NCBI GenBank assembly: GCA_006226225.1
Contig: SBHI01000063.1
Coordinates: 1 to 37,502 of the forward strand
Length of the DNA: 37,502 bases
Direction of reading: 5' to 3'
DNA from: Alphaproteobacteria bacterium
GTDB lineage: Bacteria > Pseudomonadota > Alphaproteobacteria > Micavibrionales > CSBR16-224
Positions 26,686-35,533 of the stretch are shown piece after piece (position 1 is the stretch's first letter; every line of letters starts with the position of its first letter). The position numbers and the translations under genes were made by a program. The notes under the pieces are model-generated. The model was not told the origin of the DNA and ran no database searches. It saw only the letters and a list, made by a program, of their open reading frames with translations.

Positions 26686-27705
26686 TTACTTCTCGGGATA
26701 GGCGGCGGCAACCTGATTACGGCCGTTTTGTTTGGCGGTGTAAAGCGCCGAATCCGCACGGGAAATCAGGGATTCGACCGTTTCACCGGGCTGCAGTTCG
26801 GCAACGCCGACGGAAAGCGTAATTTTTCCCAGATTCTGGTTGCTGGTTCGATTGATCACTTCACGGCTTTCCACGGATTTGCGCAGAGCATCACCGACAA
26901 CAATACCGGCTTTCAAAGGTGTTTCGGGCAGAATGATCGCAAACTCTTCGCCGCCATAGCGTGCGGCACGGTCACGGCCTTTGACGCCGTCAATCAGACA
27001 GCGTGCGACAAGGCGCAGTACCTGGTCACCGATCTGGTGGCCGAAATTGTCGTTAAAGGGTTTGAAATGGTCGATATCCAGCATCATCAGCACCAGTGAT
27101 TTGCCTTCTTCTTCCGCGCGCATCACAGCTTCCTTCAGATAAATATCAAAGGCGCGGCGGTTTGACAGCCCTGTCAGGCCATCGGTCATGGCTTCATGGC
27201 GGACGGTATCGAGATTCTCTTTCAGGGCGTTGACCTGATTGGAGGAGGTATCAAGCTGCTCTTCCAGCGACTTGTTATATTCCACCATCTTTTTCGTGTC
27301 TTCCGCCAGTGACAGAATGACCTGCTCCAGATCTTCAATGCTTTTTGCCTCTTTCATATGATCGGTCATATCGGAAAGAGAGGAGCCGTAATCGGTTGTG
27401 GCATCCTGCATGCCGCCGACGGCTTCGGAGACTTCCATCAGGGCTTTTTGCAGGTTGTCATTGATTTTGCGCATGGCATCGTCAACGGAAACGCGCGCAA
27501 TGAATTTTTTATGAACCTCCATGCAAAAAGCTTCATCGATCTTTTCTTCATGGCGGTCAATCGCACTGCAGATTTCCGGGTCGCCGTCATAATAACGGTA
27601 CCAAAGCTCGAACATCTCCGGCGAAGGGCGCAGACCTTCTTTGCTGACCCTTTCCCATGCCGCGGCACCGGGATCGTGAATTTTTGTCGGTGATTGTTCT
27701 TCCAT
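26686..27705 (-). CDS. GGDEF-domain diguanylate cyclase (cytoplasmic)
   Basis: DGLTGLSNRRAFDIYL, DIDHFKPFNDNFGHQIGDQVLR, RYGGEEFAIILPET. Confidence 0.95.
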   Translation of the reverse strand: MEEQSPTKIHDPGAAAWERVSKEGLRPSPEMFELWYRYYDGDPEICSAIDRHEEKIDEAFCMEVHKKFIARVSVDDAMRKINDNLQKALMEVSEAVGGMQDATTDYGSSLSDMTDHMKEAKSIEDLEQVILSLAEDTKKMVEYNKSLEEQLDTSSNQVNALKENLDTVRHEAMTDGLTGLSNRRAFDIYLKEAVMRAEEEGKSLVLMMLDIDHFKPFNDNFGHQIGDQVLRLVARCLIDGVKGRDRAARYGGEEFAIILPETPLKAGIVVGDALRKSVESREVINRTSNQNLGKITLSVGVAELQPGETVESLISRADSALYTAKQNGRNQVAAAYPEK

Positions 27706-27792
27706 AGGTTTTAAATCAATGTGTTTTATGCATTCTTACCGCTCTGCCGTACATATAGTATATACGCACAGAATCATACTATACCATTCAGA

Positions 27793-28368
27793 TTATTTCT
27801 CCAACAAAAAGGAGGCCTTTCCGTAATGAGCAATAACGGCATCCATCGAATCCATGGCGATAAAGCCGCGGTCTTTTTCCTGTGCGAAACCTTCGCTGAT
27901 GATTTTGTCGGCCAATGCGACAAAGGGGTCCCAGTATCCTGTGGTATTCAGCAGCACAACATCCTTGTTATGCAGGCCAAGCATCTTCCATGTCAGGATT
28001 TCAAATGTTTCATCCATTGTGCCGAAACCGCCGGGCAGTACCAGAAAACCGTCCGAGCGTTTTTCCATTAGTGCTTTGCGGTCATGCATGCTTTCCACGA
28101 CAACCAGTTCGGTCAGATGCATATGTTTGGGTTCTTTTTTCTGCAGATGTCCGGGAATGATGCCGATCACATTACCGCCATGTTCCAGCGCAGCGTCTGC
28201 GACAATGCCCATCAGCCCGACACGTCCGCCGCCATAGACGACATCAATGCCGTTCTGCGCCAGCACCTTGCCGCATTCATAAGCCGCGTCTTTGTAAATA
28301 TCACTCACATTGGAGGAGGCACCGCAATAAACGCAAACGGTGCGATTTTGTTGTTTTGTTATTGCCAT
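27793..28368 (-). CDS. LOG family protein (cytokinin riboside 5'-monophosphate phosphoribohydrolase-like)
   Basis: VCVYCGASSNVSD, VYGGGRVGLMG, LPGGFGTMDETFEILTW. Confidence 0.95.
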   Translation of the reverse strand: MAITKQQNRTVCVYCGASSNVSDIYKDAAYECGKVLAQNGIDVVYGGGRVGLMGIVADAALEHGGNVIGIIPGHLQKKEPKHMHLTELVVVESMHDRKALMEKRSDGFLVLPGGFGTMDETFEILTWKMLGLHNKDVVLLNTTGYWDPFVALADKIISEGFAQEKDRGFIAMDSMDAVIAHYGKASFLLEK

Positions 28369-28446
28369 TTTTACCGTGATTGAGTAAGTATTGTTCTCGT
28401 TTCAAGCGAGACAAAATGGCATAAATTAGGCGCGGGGGTCAAGGCT

Positions 28447-29280
28447 TTGCGTAGCAAAACAGACGAAAAAGACGAAAAAAACGACGAAACAGAGGCAAAA
28501 CCGCAGGAAACGCGGGACTCGCTGCCGGACTGGCTAAAAGCTGTGAAATCAGTGGTTTGTCAGGCGGCAAAAACGCTTGTCGTGCCTGTGCATCCGGCGG
28601 GCTGGCCGTTTATCGCAGGCTTTGCTATCGTCTCGGTACTGCTGGCACTGTTGTCCGAATTTCTCGGCTTTGCGGGGCTGGTGCTGACGCTGTGGTGCGT
28701 TTATTTCTTCCGCGATCCCGTACGGGTCACACCGTCACGCGAGGGGCTTGTCATCAGCCCGGCAGACGGTATTGTACAGGCAATCGGTAAGGCTGAATTG
28801 CCGGCGGAAATCGACAGCGACGGCTACGAAGATGATCCTTTGTTCAAAGCGAAAACTTTGACGCGCATCAGTGTTTTCCTGAATGTTTTTGATGTGCATG
28901 TGAACCGTGTGCCTGCCGATGGCGAAGTGACGCAGGTGCTGTATCATCCGGGGAAATTCCTGAATGCCGCACTGGATAAAGCCAGTCTGGAAAACGAACG
29001 CGCCACGGTGGTAATGAAACTCGCCTCCAAGGACAGTTCCATCGCTTTTGTACAGATCGCCGGACTCGTAGCGCGGCGTATTTTATGTGATGCTAAAAAA
29101 GGCACGGCATACAAAGCAGGCGAGCGCTTCGGTATTATCCGTTTCGGCAGCCGGATGGATATTTATCTGCCGCCGCGCACGATGCCGTTGGTGACCGTCG
29201 GCCAACACATGATCGGCGGCGAAACCGTTCTGGCCGATTTACAATCCAGTGAAAAAACCCGTGAGGGGGAGATCCGCTAG
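28447..29280 (+). CDS. psd: Phosphatidylserine decarboxylase proenzyme (TTG start)
   Basis: YFFRDPVRVTP, SPADGIVQAIG, RISVFLNVFDVHVNRVPADG, IIRFGSRMDIYLP (pyruvoyl-forming Gly-Ser). Confidence 0.95.
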   Translation: MRSKTDEKDEKNDETEAKPQETRDSLPDWLKAVKSVVCQAAKTLVVPVHPAGWPFIAGFAIVSVLLALLSEFLGFAGLVLTLWCVYFFRDPVRVTPSREGLVISPADGIVQAIGKAELPAEIDSDGYEDDPLFKAKTLTRISVFLNVFDVHVNRVPADGEVTQVLYHPGKFLNAALDKASLENERATVVMKLASKDSSIAFVQIAGLVARRILCDAKKGTAYKAGERFGIIRFGSRMDIYLPPRTMPLVTVGQHMIGGETVLADLQSSEKTREGEIR

Positions 29281-29281
29281 A

Positions 29282-30115
29282 ATGGCGATACGCAAGCGCA
29301 AAACGGCTCAGGAAAAAGGAGCGAAAGGCGCAAAGATGACGTCTTTCCACCGCCTTGTTCCCAATATGATTACCATTGCCGCACTTTGCGCGGGCATGTC
29401 GGCGATGCAGTTTGCCATTGCCGGACGTTTTGAAGCCGCCGTGTTGGCGATTGTCATCGCGGCATTTCTGGATGCGTTTGACGGTGCGGCAGCGCGGCTT
29501 TTGAAAGCGCAAAGCGCGCTGGGGGCCGAGCTCGACTCACTGTCGGATTTCCTGTGTTTCGGTGTGGCACCGGCAATGGTGCTGCATTCATGGTCACTGC
29601 ATTTTGCCGGACGTCTCGGCTGGGTGATTGCGCTGGCCTTTGCCATTGCGGTCGCGTTACGGCTTGCCCGTTTCAATGCTGCCGGTAAGGAAAATCCCGA
29701 TGCCAATCACAGCTTTTTCTGCGGCGTGCCGTCTCCGACGGGGGCGGGAATGTCCTTGCTGCCGCTGATCATTCATTTCCAGATGGAAAAGCCCGCTGCG
29801 GGAGAGATCGGCATGATGCAGCATCCCGAAGTCGTGGGTGTGTGGATGTTGCTGTTTGCGTGGCTGATGGTCAGCCATGTGCCGACCTTTTCAACCAAGC
29901 AAATCCGCCTGCCGCCCAAGTTTGTTATTCCGGCGCTGGGGGCGTTTGGTCTTCTGGTGGCCGGACTGATTAATGCGCCTTGGCCGACATTGGCGGCAAT
30001 GGGAATCGCCTATGGTGCGACAATACCGCTGGCGGTCTGGACAGCTCACCGCAAACAGAAAAAAGCGGCGGCATCCGCTGACCACGGTACAGAAGAAGGA
30101 AAAACGGATTCATGA
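29282..30115 (+). CDS. pssA: CDP-diacylglycerol-serine O-phosphatidyltransferase
   Basis: CDP-alcohol phosphotransferase motif DAFDGAAARLLKAQSALGAELDSLSDFLCFGVAPA; next to psd. Confidence 0.95.
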   Translation: MAIRKRKTAQEKGAKGAKMTSFHRLVPNMITIAALCAGMSAMQFAIAGRFEAAVLAIVIAAFLDAFDGAAARLLKAQSALGAELDSLSDFLCFGVAPAMVLHSWSLHFAGRLGWVIALAFAIAVALRLARFNAAGKENPDANHSFFCGVPSPTGAGMSLLPLIIHFQMEKPAAGEIGMMQHPEVVGVWMLLFAWLMVSHVPTFSTKQIRLPPKFVIPALGAFGLLVAGLINAPWPTLAAMGIAYGATIPLAVWTAHRKQKKAAASADHGTEEGKTDS

Positions 30116-30753
30116 CATTGCACCAGTCCGAAGTTGAGGAGTTGCAAAACAGCGATGTACGCATCAGTGGACGGGAGCGTCTGCATGACGGCTACCGCAA
30201 GATTGACCGTTACAGCTTTACGCACCGTGCCATGAATCCTGATGCCGATGAATGGCTGCCGGTAATGAAGCGTGAAATGTGCCGCATGTCAGAGGCCTCT
30301 GTGGTGCTGCTTTATCATCCGGAATCGGACAGCGTGCTGTTAAGCCGCCAGTTCCGTCTGGGCGCGGTTTTGCGCAACGAGGATGATCCCTTTATGATCG
30401 AATGTGCGGCGGGATGTGTCGATGATAATGAAACACCCGAACAGGCAGCGCGGCGCGAAAGCTTTGAAGAAACAGGATCGGAGATTGTCGATCTGGAATA
30501 TATCGGCCATTCTTTTCCCAGTGCGGGATCAACAGATGAGGAATGTTATTTCTATTGCGCACGTATTGCGGAAATTCCTGCACAGCGCTATCACGGTCTT
30601 GCCGAAGAAGGGGAGGAAATCGAAACCTTCACTGTGAAACCCGCCGAAATTGCTGCACTTCTTGATGAAGATCAAGTGCACAATTCCAATGCGCTGATTT
30701 TATTGAACTGGTTTTTGCGCCACCATGCGCGCCTTCAGGAAAAATGGGGTTAA
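30112..30753 (+). CDS. NUDIX hydrolase (ADP-ribose pyrophosphatase-like)
   Basis: NUDIX box GCVDDNETPEQAARRESFEETGSEI; start overlaps the pssA stop. Confidence 0.92.
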   Translation: MTLHQSEVEELQNSDVRISGRERLHDGYRKIDRYSFTHRAMNPDADEWLPVMKREMCRMSEASVVLLYHPESDSVLLSRQFRLGAVLRNEDDPFMIECAAGCVDDNETPEQAARRESFEETGSEIVDLEYIGHSFPSAGSTDEECYFYCARIAEIPAQRYHGLAEEGEEIETFTVKPAEIAALLDEDQVHNSNALILLNWFLRHHARLQEKWG

Positions 30754-30773
30754 GATAAACAACGGAGAATACG

Positions 30774-31601
30774 ATGGATGCGCTGATTACAACAGAGGAA
30801 CTGGCCGCAATTCTGGATAATCCGGAGGTAAAACTACTGGACGGCACCTATATTCTGTCCGGCGCAGCGCAACCTGAAACCGCGCATCTTAGAATCGGAA
30901 ATGCCGTTCCGTTCGATATTGACGACATCGCAGACCCCGCTGCGGAATATGCGCATACAATGCCGGATGCGGCGCTTTTTGCGAAAAAACTCGGCGCGCT
31001 CGGTATCACGGAAACAGACCATATTATTGTCTATGCACAGATGAATACCGGCTTGGCGGCCTGCCGCGTCTGGTGGATGCTGCGGGCTTTTGGTCATGAA
31101 AATGTGCAAATTCTTGACGGCGGGCTGGCGAAATGGCTGCGCGAAGGGCGCACGGTCTCTGTCGGCCCTGCACAGCCCGAACCGGTGGAATATAAAGCCG
31201 TTTTTCATCCTGAGCTTGTTTATGATGCGGCAAAAATCGAAGGTTGTTTGCAGGAAAAAGACACGGTTCTCATTGATGCCCGCGACAATCTGCGTTTTGT
31301 CGAACACGGACGGATCCCCGGCTCTGTGAATTTGCCGTTTATGTCGTTTCTTGCGGAAGACGGATGTTTCCTTCCGCTGGAGACCTGCCGCAAGATGTTT
31401 GCGGATGCGGGTGTTCTGAATGTGAAAAACATTGTTGCGACTTGCGGCAGCGGTGTAACGGCATGTGTTTTGGCTTTTTTGCTGTTCCGGATGGGGCGCA
31501 AGGATGTGGCGGTGTATGACGGGTCGTGGACGGAGTGGGGCGCTTGCGCCCATTTGCCCAAGGAAAAGGGCGCGACAACAAGGGGAGCCGCGACAGCATG
31601 A
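30774..31601 (+). CDS. Sulfurtransferase (3-mercaptopyruvate/thiosulfate sulfurtransferase, tandem rhodanese)
   Basis: Rhodanese repeats; active-site loop ATCGSGVTACVLA. Confidence 0.92.
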   Translation: MDALITTEELAAILDNPEVKLLDGTYILSGAAQPETAHLRIGNAVPFDIDDIADPAAEYAHTMPDAALFAKKLGALGITETDHIIVYAQMNTGLAACRVWWMLRAFGHENVQILDGGLAKWLREGRTVSVGPAQPEPVEYKAVFHPELVYDAAKIEGCLQEKDTVLIDARDNLRFVEHGRIPGSVNLPFMSFLAEDGCFLPLETCRKMFADAGVLNVKNIVATCGSGVTACVLAFLLFRMGRKDVAVYDGSWTEWGACAHLPKEKGATTRGAATA

Positions 31602-32770
31602 GTGAAAAACCGACGGATAAACATGCCAAAACGCTTTTGGCGCATTTGGGGTCACAGCCGTTGCGCTATGACGGTGTTGTTAATACGCCGGTGCACCGTG
31701 CCTCGACCTTTGTGATCGATACTTACGAGCATTTTCTGAACTGTTTTGAGGCGCCTTACCGTTACGGGCGGGAAAGCACGCCGTCCTCAACGGCGTTTGA
31801 ACAGGCAATTGCTGCGCTGGACGGTGCGGCAGGCTGTGTCGTGACCTCATCGGGGCTGGCGGCAATTAACGGTGCCATTATGGCCTTTGTCACAGCGGGT
31901 GATCATATTCTGCTGCCGGATAATTTTTACGGTTTTGCCCGCGACTTCTGCAACCGCACGATGGCGCGCTTCGGGATCGAAGTTGAATATTACGATCCGA
32001 TGATTGGCGCAGAGATCGAAAAACAGGTGAAAAAGAATACGAAAATCCTGTATCTGGAATCGCCGGGTTCTTTAAGCTACGAGGTGCAGGATATCGGTGC
32101 TTTTGTCGCCGTCGCCAAAAAACATGACCTGATTACGATCATTGATAACAGCTGGGGAACGCCGCTGCATCTGAGGCCGCTGGAACTGGGGATTGATATC
32201 TCCATCATGTCGGCAACGAAATATATTTCCGGCCATTCCGATATGATGCTGGGTGTGATTTCCTGTAATGAGAAAACCTTTAAACCGACGCGCGACACCA
32301 TCCGCCAGCTCGGCAATTGTGCGGGCTCCGAGGAGCTTTATCTCGGTCTGCGCGGCTTGCGCACGCTGGATGTACGCATGGATCGTCACCGTGAAAGCGG
32401 TCTGGTACTGGCAAAATGGTTGTCAGGCCATGATGCCGTGAAAAAGGTGCTGCATCCGGCGTTGCCGGAATCGCCCGGTCATGAAAACTGGAAGAAATAT
32501 TTCAAAGGCACCTCCGGCGTTTTCGCCATTGTGCTGAAGGAAACCGACCGCACGAAAATCGCGGCAATGCTGGACGGCATGGATATTTTCAAAATGGGTT
32601 TCAGCTGGGGCGGTTATGAATCGCTGCTGTTCCCCGAACAGCTGAATGCCGCACGCATCACCAAACCCTGGGAGGGGGATGGTTTTCTGCTGCGTATCCA
32701 TCCCGGTCTTGAGGATGTCGAGGATCTGCAGGCTGATCTGGAAAGCGGTCTGGAACGTCTTGCCGCCTAA
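31598..32770 (+). CDS. metC: Cystathionine beta-lyase (PLP enzyme)
   Basis: RYGRESTPSSTAFEQAIAALDG, SATKYISGHSDMMLG (PLP lysine), MGFSWGGYESLLFP; ATGA overlap with the upstream gene. Confidence 0.95.
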   Translation: MSEKPTDKHAKTLLAHLGSQPLRYDGVVNTPVHRASTFVIDTYEHFLNCFEAPYRYGRESTPSSTAFEQAIAALDGAAGCVVTSSGLAAINGAIMAFVTAGDHILLPDNFYGFARDFCNRTMARFGIEVEYYDPMIGAEIEKQVKKNTKILYLESPGSLSYEVQDIGAFVAVAKKHDLITIIDNSWGTPLHLRPLELGIDISIMSATKYISGHSDMMLGVISCNEKTFKPTRDTIRQLGNCAGSEELYLGLRGLRTLDVRMDRHRESGLVLAKWLSGHDAVKKVLHPALPESPGHENWKKYFKGTSGVFAIVLKETDRTKIAAMLDGMDIFKMGFSWGGYESLLFPEQLNAARITKPWEGDGFLLRIHPGLEDVEDLQADLESGLERLAA

Positions 32771-32784
32771 GGCTGCATAAAGGC

Positions 32785-32812
32785 TTGCAATTTTATGCGG
32801 GATTGCTATAAA
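32785..32812 (+). promoter_or_regulatory. Sigma70-like promoter for tRNA-Gly
   Basis: TTGCAA - 16 nt - TATAAA, about 24 nt upstream of the tRNA 5' end. Confidence 0.6.
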
Positions 32813-32835
32813 TATGTCCTGATTACAGCATCGAT

Positions 32836-32909
32836 GCGGGTGTAGCTTAATGGTAAAGCCCTAGCCTTCCAAGCTAGTTACGTGGGTTCGATTCCCATCA
32901 CCCGCTCCA
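32836..32909 (+). tRNA. tRNA-Gly, anticodon UCC, CCA encoded
   Basis: 7-bp acceptor GCGGGTG/CACCCGC, anticodon stem CTAGC-CTTCCAA-GCTAG, T-loop GTTCGATTC, discriminator T then CCA. Confidence 0.96.
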
Positions 32910-32947
32910 CTTTCCCGCAAAATCTTTTCAAAACAGGGGATGTTTCC

Positions 32948-33700
32948 ATGAAAAAATTTCTCGCATTTATCCTTATTCTCGCAGCCATCGGCGGCGGCGT
33001 ATATTTCTATATGGGCACGATGCTCAAACCGATGGTTGAGAAAGTCGCCAGCCATGCGCTGGGTACTAAGGTGACACTGGCGGCGCTGGATGTGTCCATT
33101 GCCGAGAAAAAAGTAACGGTAAAAGGCATCCAGATTAATAACCCGCAAGGCGCCTTCCAATCTCCGTATTTCCTGCATGCCGATACGGTCAGCGTGACGG
33201 CGCGTGATTTGACAGGTGCGGTGCTGGCGCTGGGTGAGATCGTGGTCGACGGTGTCGATATCCGTTACGAAGTGCGGAAGGGCGGCACCAATCTGGGTGC
33301 CTTGCAGGATAATATCAAAGCGGGGCAATCCGGCGGCTCTGCCTCATCCGGCGGCAAAGACCTTGTGATTGACCGGCTGCAGCTGAGCAATATCTCCGTG
33401 ACACCGCTGGCGGCTGTTGCCAAAATCAGCGGGCAGGGCAGCGCGAAAATACCGGATATCGTTTTGAAAAATATCGGCAGCGATAAAAAACCCGCAACGG
33501 CGGAGCAAGTCTTAACGCAAGTCATGGACAGGCTGGCACGCAGCACAATGAAAGTCGTGACGGAAAAGGGGCTGGGCGATACGTTCTTTAAAGGCGTGCG
33601 CAGCATTACCGATGGCGCAGCCGGCACTATTCCCGAAAGCGATATGGATCAGCGCATGGATAAGGCGCGTGATTTAATGAAGGGTGTCCTCGGGCATTAA
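32948..33700 (+). CDS. AsmA-like / DUF748-like membrane-anchored protein
   Basis: N-terminal TM then LKPMVEKVASHALGTKVTLAALDVSIAEKKVTVKGIQINNPQGF-type AsmA N-terminal pattern (sequence NPQGAFQSPYFLHADTVSV). Confidence 0.7.
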   Translation: MKKFLAFILILAAIGGGVYFYMGTMLKPMVEKVASHALGTKVTLAALDVSIAEKKVTVKGIQINNPQGAFQSPYFLHADTVSVTARDLTGAVLALGEIVVDGVDIRYEVRKGGTNLGALQDNIKAGQSGGSASSGGKDLVIDRLQLSNISVTPLAAVAKISGQGSAKIPDIVLKNIGSDKKPATAEQVLTQVMDRLARSTMKVVTEKGLGDTFFKGVRSITDGAAGTIPESDMDQRMDKARDLMKGVLGH

Positions 33701-33712
33701 CGGAGCAACCTC

Positions 33713-33952
33713 ATGTCTGGCACCAGTTTTATCATTACCGGTAATAAGACGACGTTTTCGCGGATCAAATCCCTGTCCGAGCACTTCTCAAAAGTCACCG
33801 CCAGCGATGCCAAAAAATTTACGGTGACGGTCGAAGAAAACCCGACGGGCTATTTCAAGCAAAAGCTCGACAGCCTTGGCGCGACCGTGCGCAGGGAATA
33901 TAAATATGACGGATATGATGATCCCTATCACAATCCGCCCTATTACTGTTAG
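33713..33952 (+). CDS. Small hypothetical protein, Tyr/Pro-rich C-terminus ending in Cys
   Basis: 79 aa ORF with SD-like GGAGC upstream; tail YKYDGYDDPYHNPPYYC. Confidence 0.6.
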   Translation: MSGTSFIITGNKTTFSRIKSLSEHFSKVTASDAKKFTVTVEENPTGYFKQKLDSLGATVRREYKYDGYDDPYHNPPYYC

Positions 33953-33958
33953 GGCTGC

Positions 33959-34426
33959 TCAGCGGCGGCGGTGATCGCGATAATTGTCCAGAACGCGCCG
34001 CATAACTTCAAGCTGGCGCTCTCTCTGCCGCTCTGCAGCGCTGGCCTTTGCTGCACGGTGGGCTTTGTGATACCCGTCAAATTCTTTCTGTGACAGGGTA
34101 ATCAGCGTGGCATCCATAATATTGTTCATATCGTTATAAAGATGCTTCACACGCGGATTCTTTGACTGGCGCACGGCCTTGTGACTGTTCAGCAGCATAT
34201 CTTCAACTTTTTCCAGCGGCGCATTGAAAATCACGAAACGCTTTTCCCCGCCCTTATGCGGGGTCAGCTCCACGCAGGTACGCGGCGTGTCTTTGCCCAA
34301 AACGGGGTGGTAGTCATAGCGGTGGATGTTATAGACATTCTCGGCATTCATGTAAAAGCCGCCTTCACGGATGGTTAGTCTTTCCTCCGTTTCTTTTACA
34401 ACGATATGAGCCTTGATATAGGGCAT
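33959..34426 (-). CDS. Hypothetical protein
   Basis: 155 aa ORF filling an otherwise empty interval; basic C-terminal helix. Confidence 0.65.
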   Translation of the reverse strand: MPYIKAHIVVKETEERLTIREGGFYMNAENVYNIHRYDYHPVLGKDTPRTCVELTPHKGGEKRFVIFNAPLEKVEDMLLNSHKAVRQSKNPRVKHLYNDMNNIMDATLITLSQKEFDGYHKAHRAAKASAAERQRERQLEVMRRVLDNYRDHRRR

Positions 34427-34487
34427 GTCTGCTCTCGCTGAAACTTGTATTACAACTGAAGGAATATAACAAAATTATATAATTATG

Positions 34488-34691
34488 TCAATCTGAGACG
34501 GGCTTGTCGATGCGGGCATGGGTAAAAACGGCAATGTCTTTAATCGGGATTTTGCCGCGTTCCTGCAAATGCAGCCAGCTGCCTTTTTTATCCAGAAAAC
34601 GGTCGACAAACTCCGTGCCGTCACGCAGCTGGATATAGACTTTCTTGTTTTTCTGCGTCGAATAGTGACTGGGGGAGCGTTTTTTTGCCAT
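34488..34691 (-). CDS. Small hypothetical basic protein
   Basis: 67 aa MAKKRSPSHYSTQKNKKVYIQLRDGTEFVDRFLDKKGSWLHLQERGKIPIKDIAVFTHARIDKPVSD; protein-like composition compared with the overlapping frames. Confidence 0.55.
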   Translation of the reverse strand: MAKKRSPSHYSTQKNKKVYIQLRDGTEFVDRFLDKKGSWLHLQERGKIPIKDIAVFTHARIDKPVSD

Positions 34692-34912
34692 GTCGCGTCT
34701 TTCATTTGCCCGTACACTTTGTTAACCATCGTTTCGCCGTGCTCATGTATTTCTATACACTCCGCGCGGCTTACCTCGGTTGCCGCCTGTACGAACAAAG
34801 CAAAAACGCTTCGCGGCAATATAACAGCTTTCATGGGGCAAGACAAAACTCTTGCGGGCGCCGGATTAAATATGTTAATAAAAGATCTTGTTTATCAAAG
34901 GAAAACGGCGAA

Positions 34913-35428
34913 ATGGGCAGTTTCAGATTCGGCGATCCCGATACGGATTTGCGTTATGCGGTGAATATCACTCTTGGCAACGGCAATGACAGCGAAGCCG
35001 CGCTGATGGCGGCCTGCGCATTGCTGAACGGTGCCAATCCCGATATTATCGTTGATGAAATGATGGGCTATACCGCTTTGGCGGCCAGCACGGTCTCCGG
35101 CGGCATGGAAACCATCAATATTTTGCTGAAAAACAATGCCGACCCGAATATTTCCTCCACCTATTACGGCACGCCGCTGACGCATCATTTGTGGCAGATT
35201 TTCGAGCCGGTAAAGCCTGAACTGGTCAAACTGTTGCTGGATCACGGCGCACGACCCGATATTCCCAACCGCGAAGGCAAAACGGCGCTGGATTATGCGC
35301 GTGAGCGGGAGCTGCCTGAGATCGTGCATATGTGTGAAGATTTTCTGCTTGGCGAAAGCGGTCAAAAGGATCTGCGCCGCCAAAATCGTCAGAATGCCTT
35401 GCGCCGCTATCTGCGCCGTCCGAAATAA
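34913..35428 (+). CDS. Ankyrin-repeat protein
   Basis: GYTALAASTVSGGMETINILLKNNADPN, KPELVKLLLDHGARPDIPNREGKTALDYARE; SD AAAGGA; start set at ATG 34913 rather than the longer ORF. Confidence 0.85.
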   Translation: MGSFRFGDPDTDLRYAVNITLGNGNDSEAALMAACALLNGANPDIIVDEMMGYTALAASTVSGGMETINILLKNNADPNISSTYYGTPLTHHLWQIFEPVKPELVKLLLDHGARPDIPNREGKTALDYARERELPEIVHMCEDFLLGESGQKDLRRQNRQNALRRYLRRPK

Positions 35429-35533
35429 CCCGTTTCCGCCGTGTTTTTTTCTTTTAATTTTATTGCGATATGTAAAATATTATGATAGGATAAGGCTTGT
35501 TTTTGAATAGGCGGAACAGGCGGTTTAACGGGA

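Noticed and set aside
30834-31655. 273-aa minus-strand ORF opposite the sulfurtransferase
   Set aside because: Antisense shadow of a clear rhodanese coding region; composition rich in Arg/His/Pro/Cys and no domain.
32836-33000. Possible genomic-island attachment site at tRNA-Gly
   Set aside because: No integrase and no repeat of the tRNA 3' end (GATTCCCATCACCCGC) noticed elsewhere in the window.
34475-34846. 123-aa minus ORF overlapping the 67-aa ORF
   Set aside because: Second half is basic, low-quality sequence in the wrong frame; the 67-aa frame looks more protein-like, though neither is certain.
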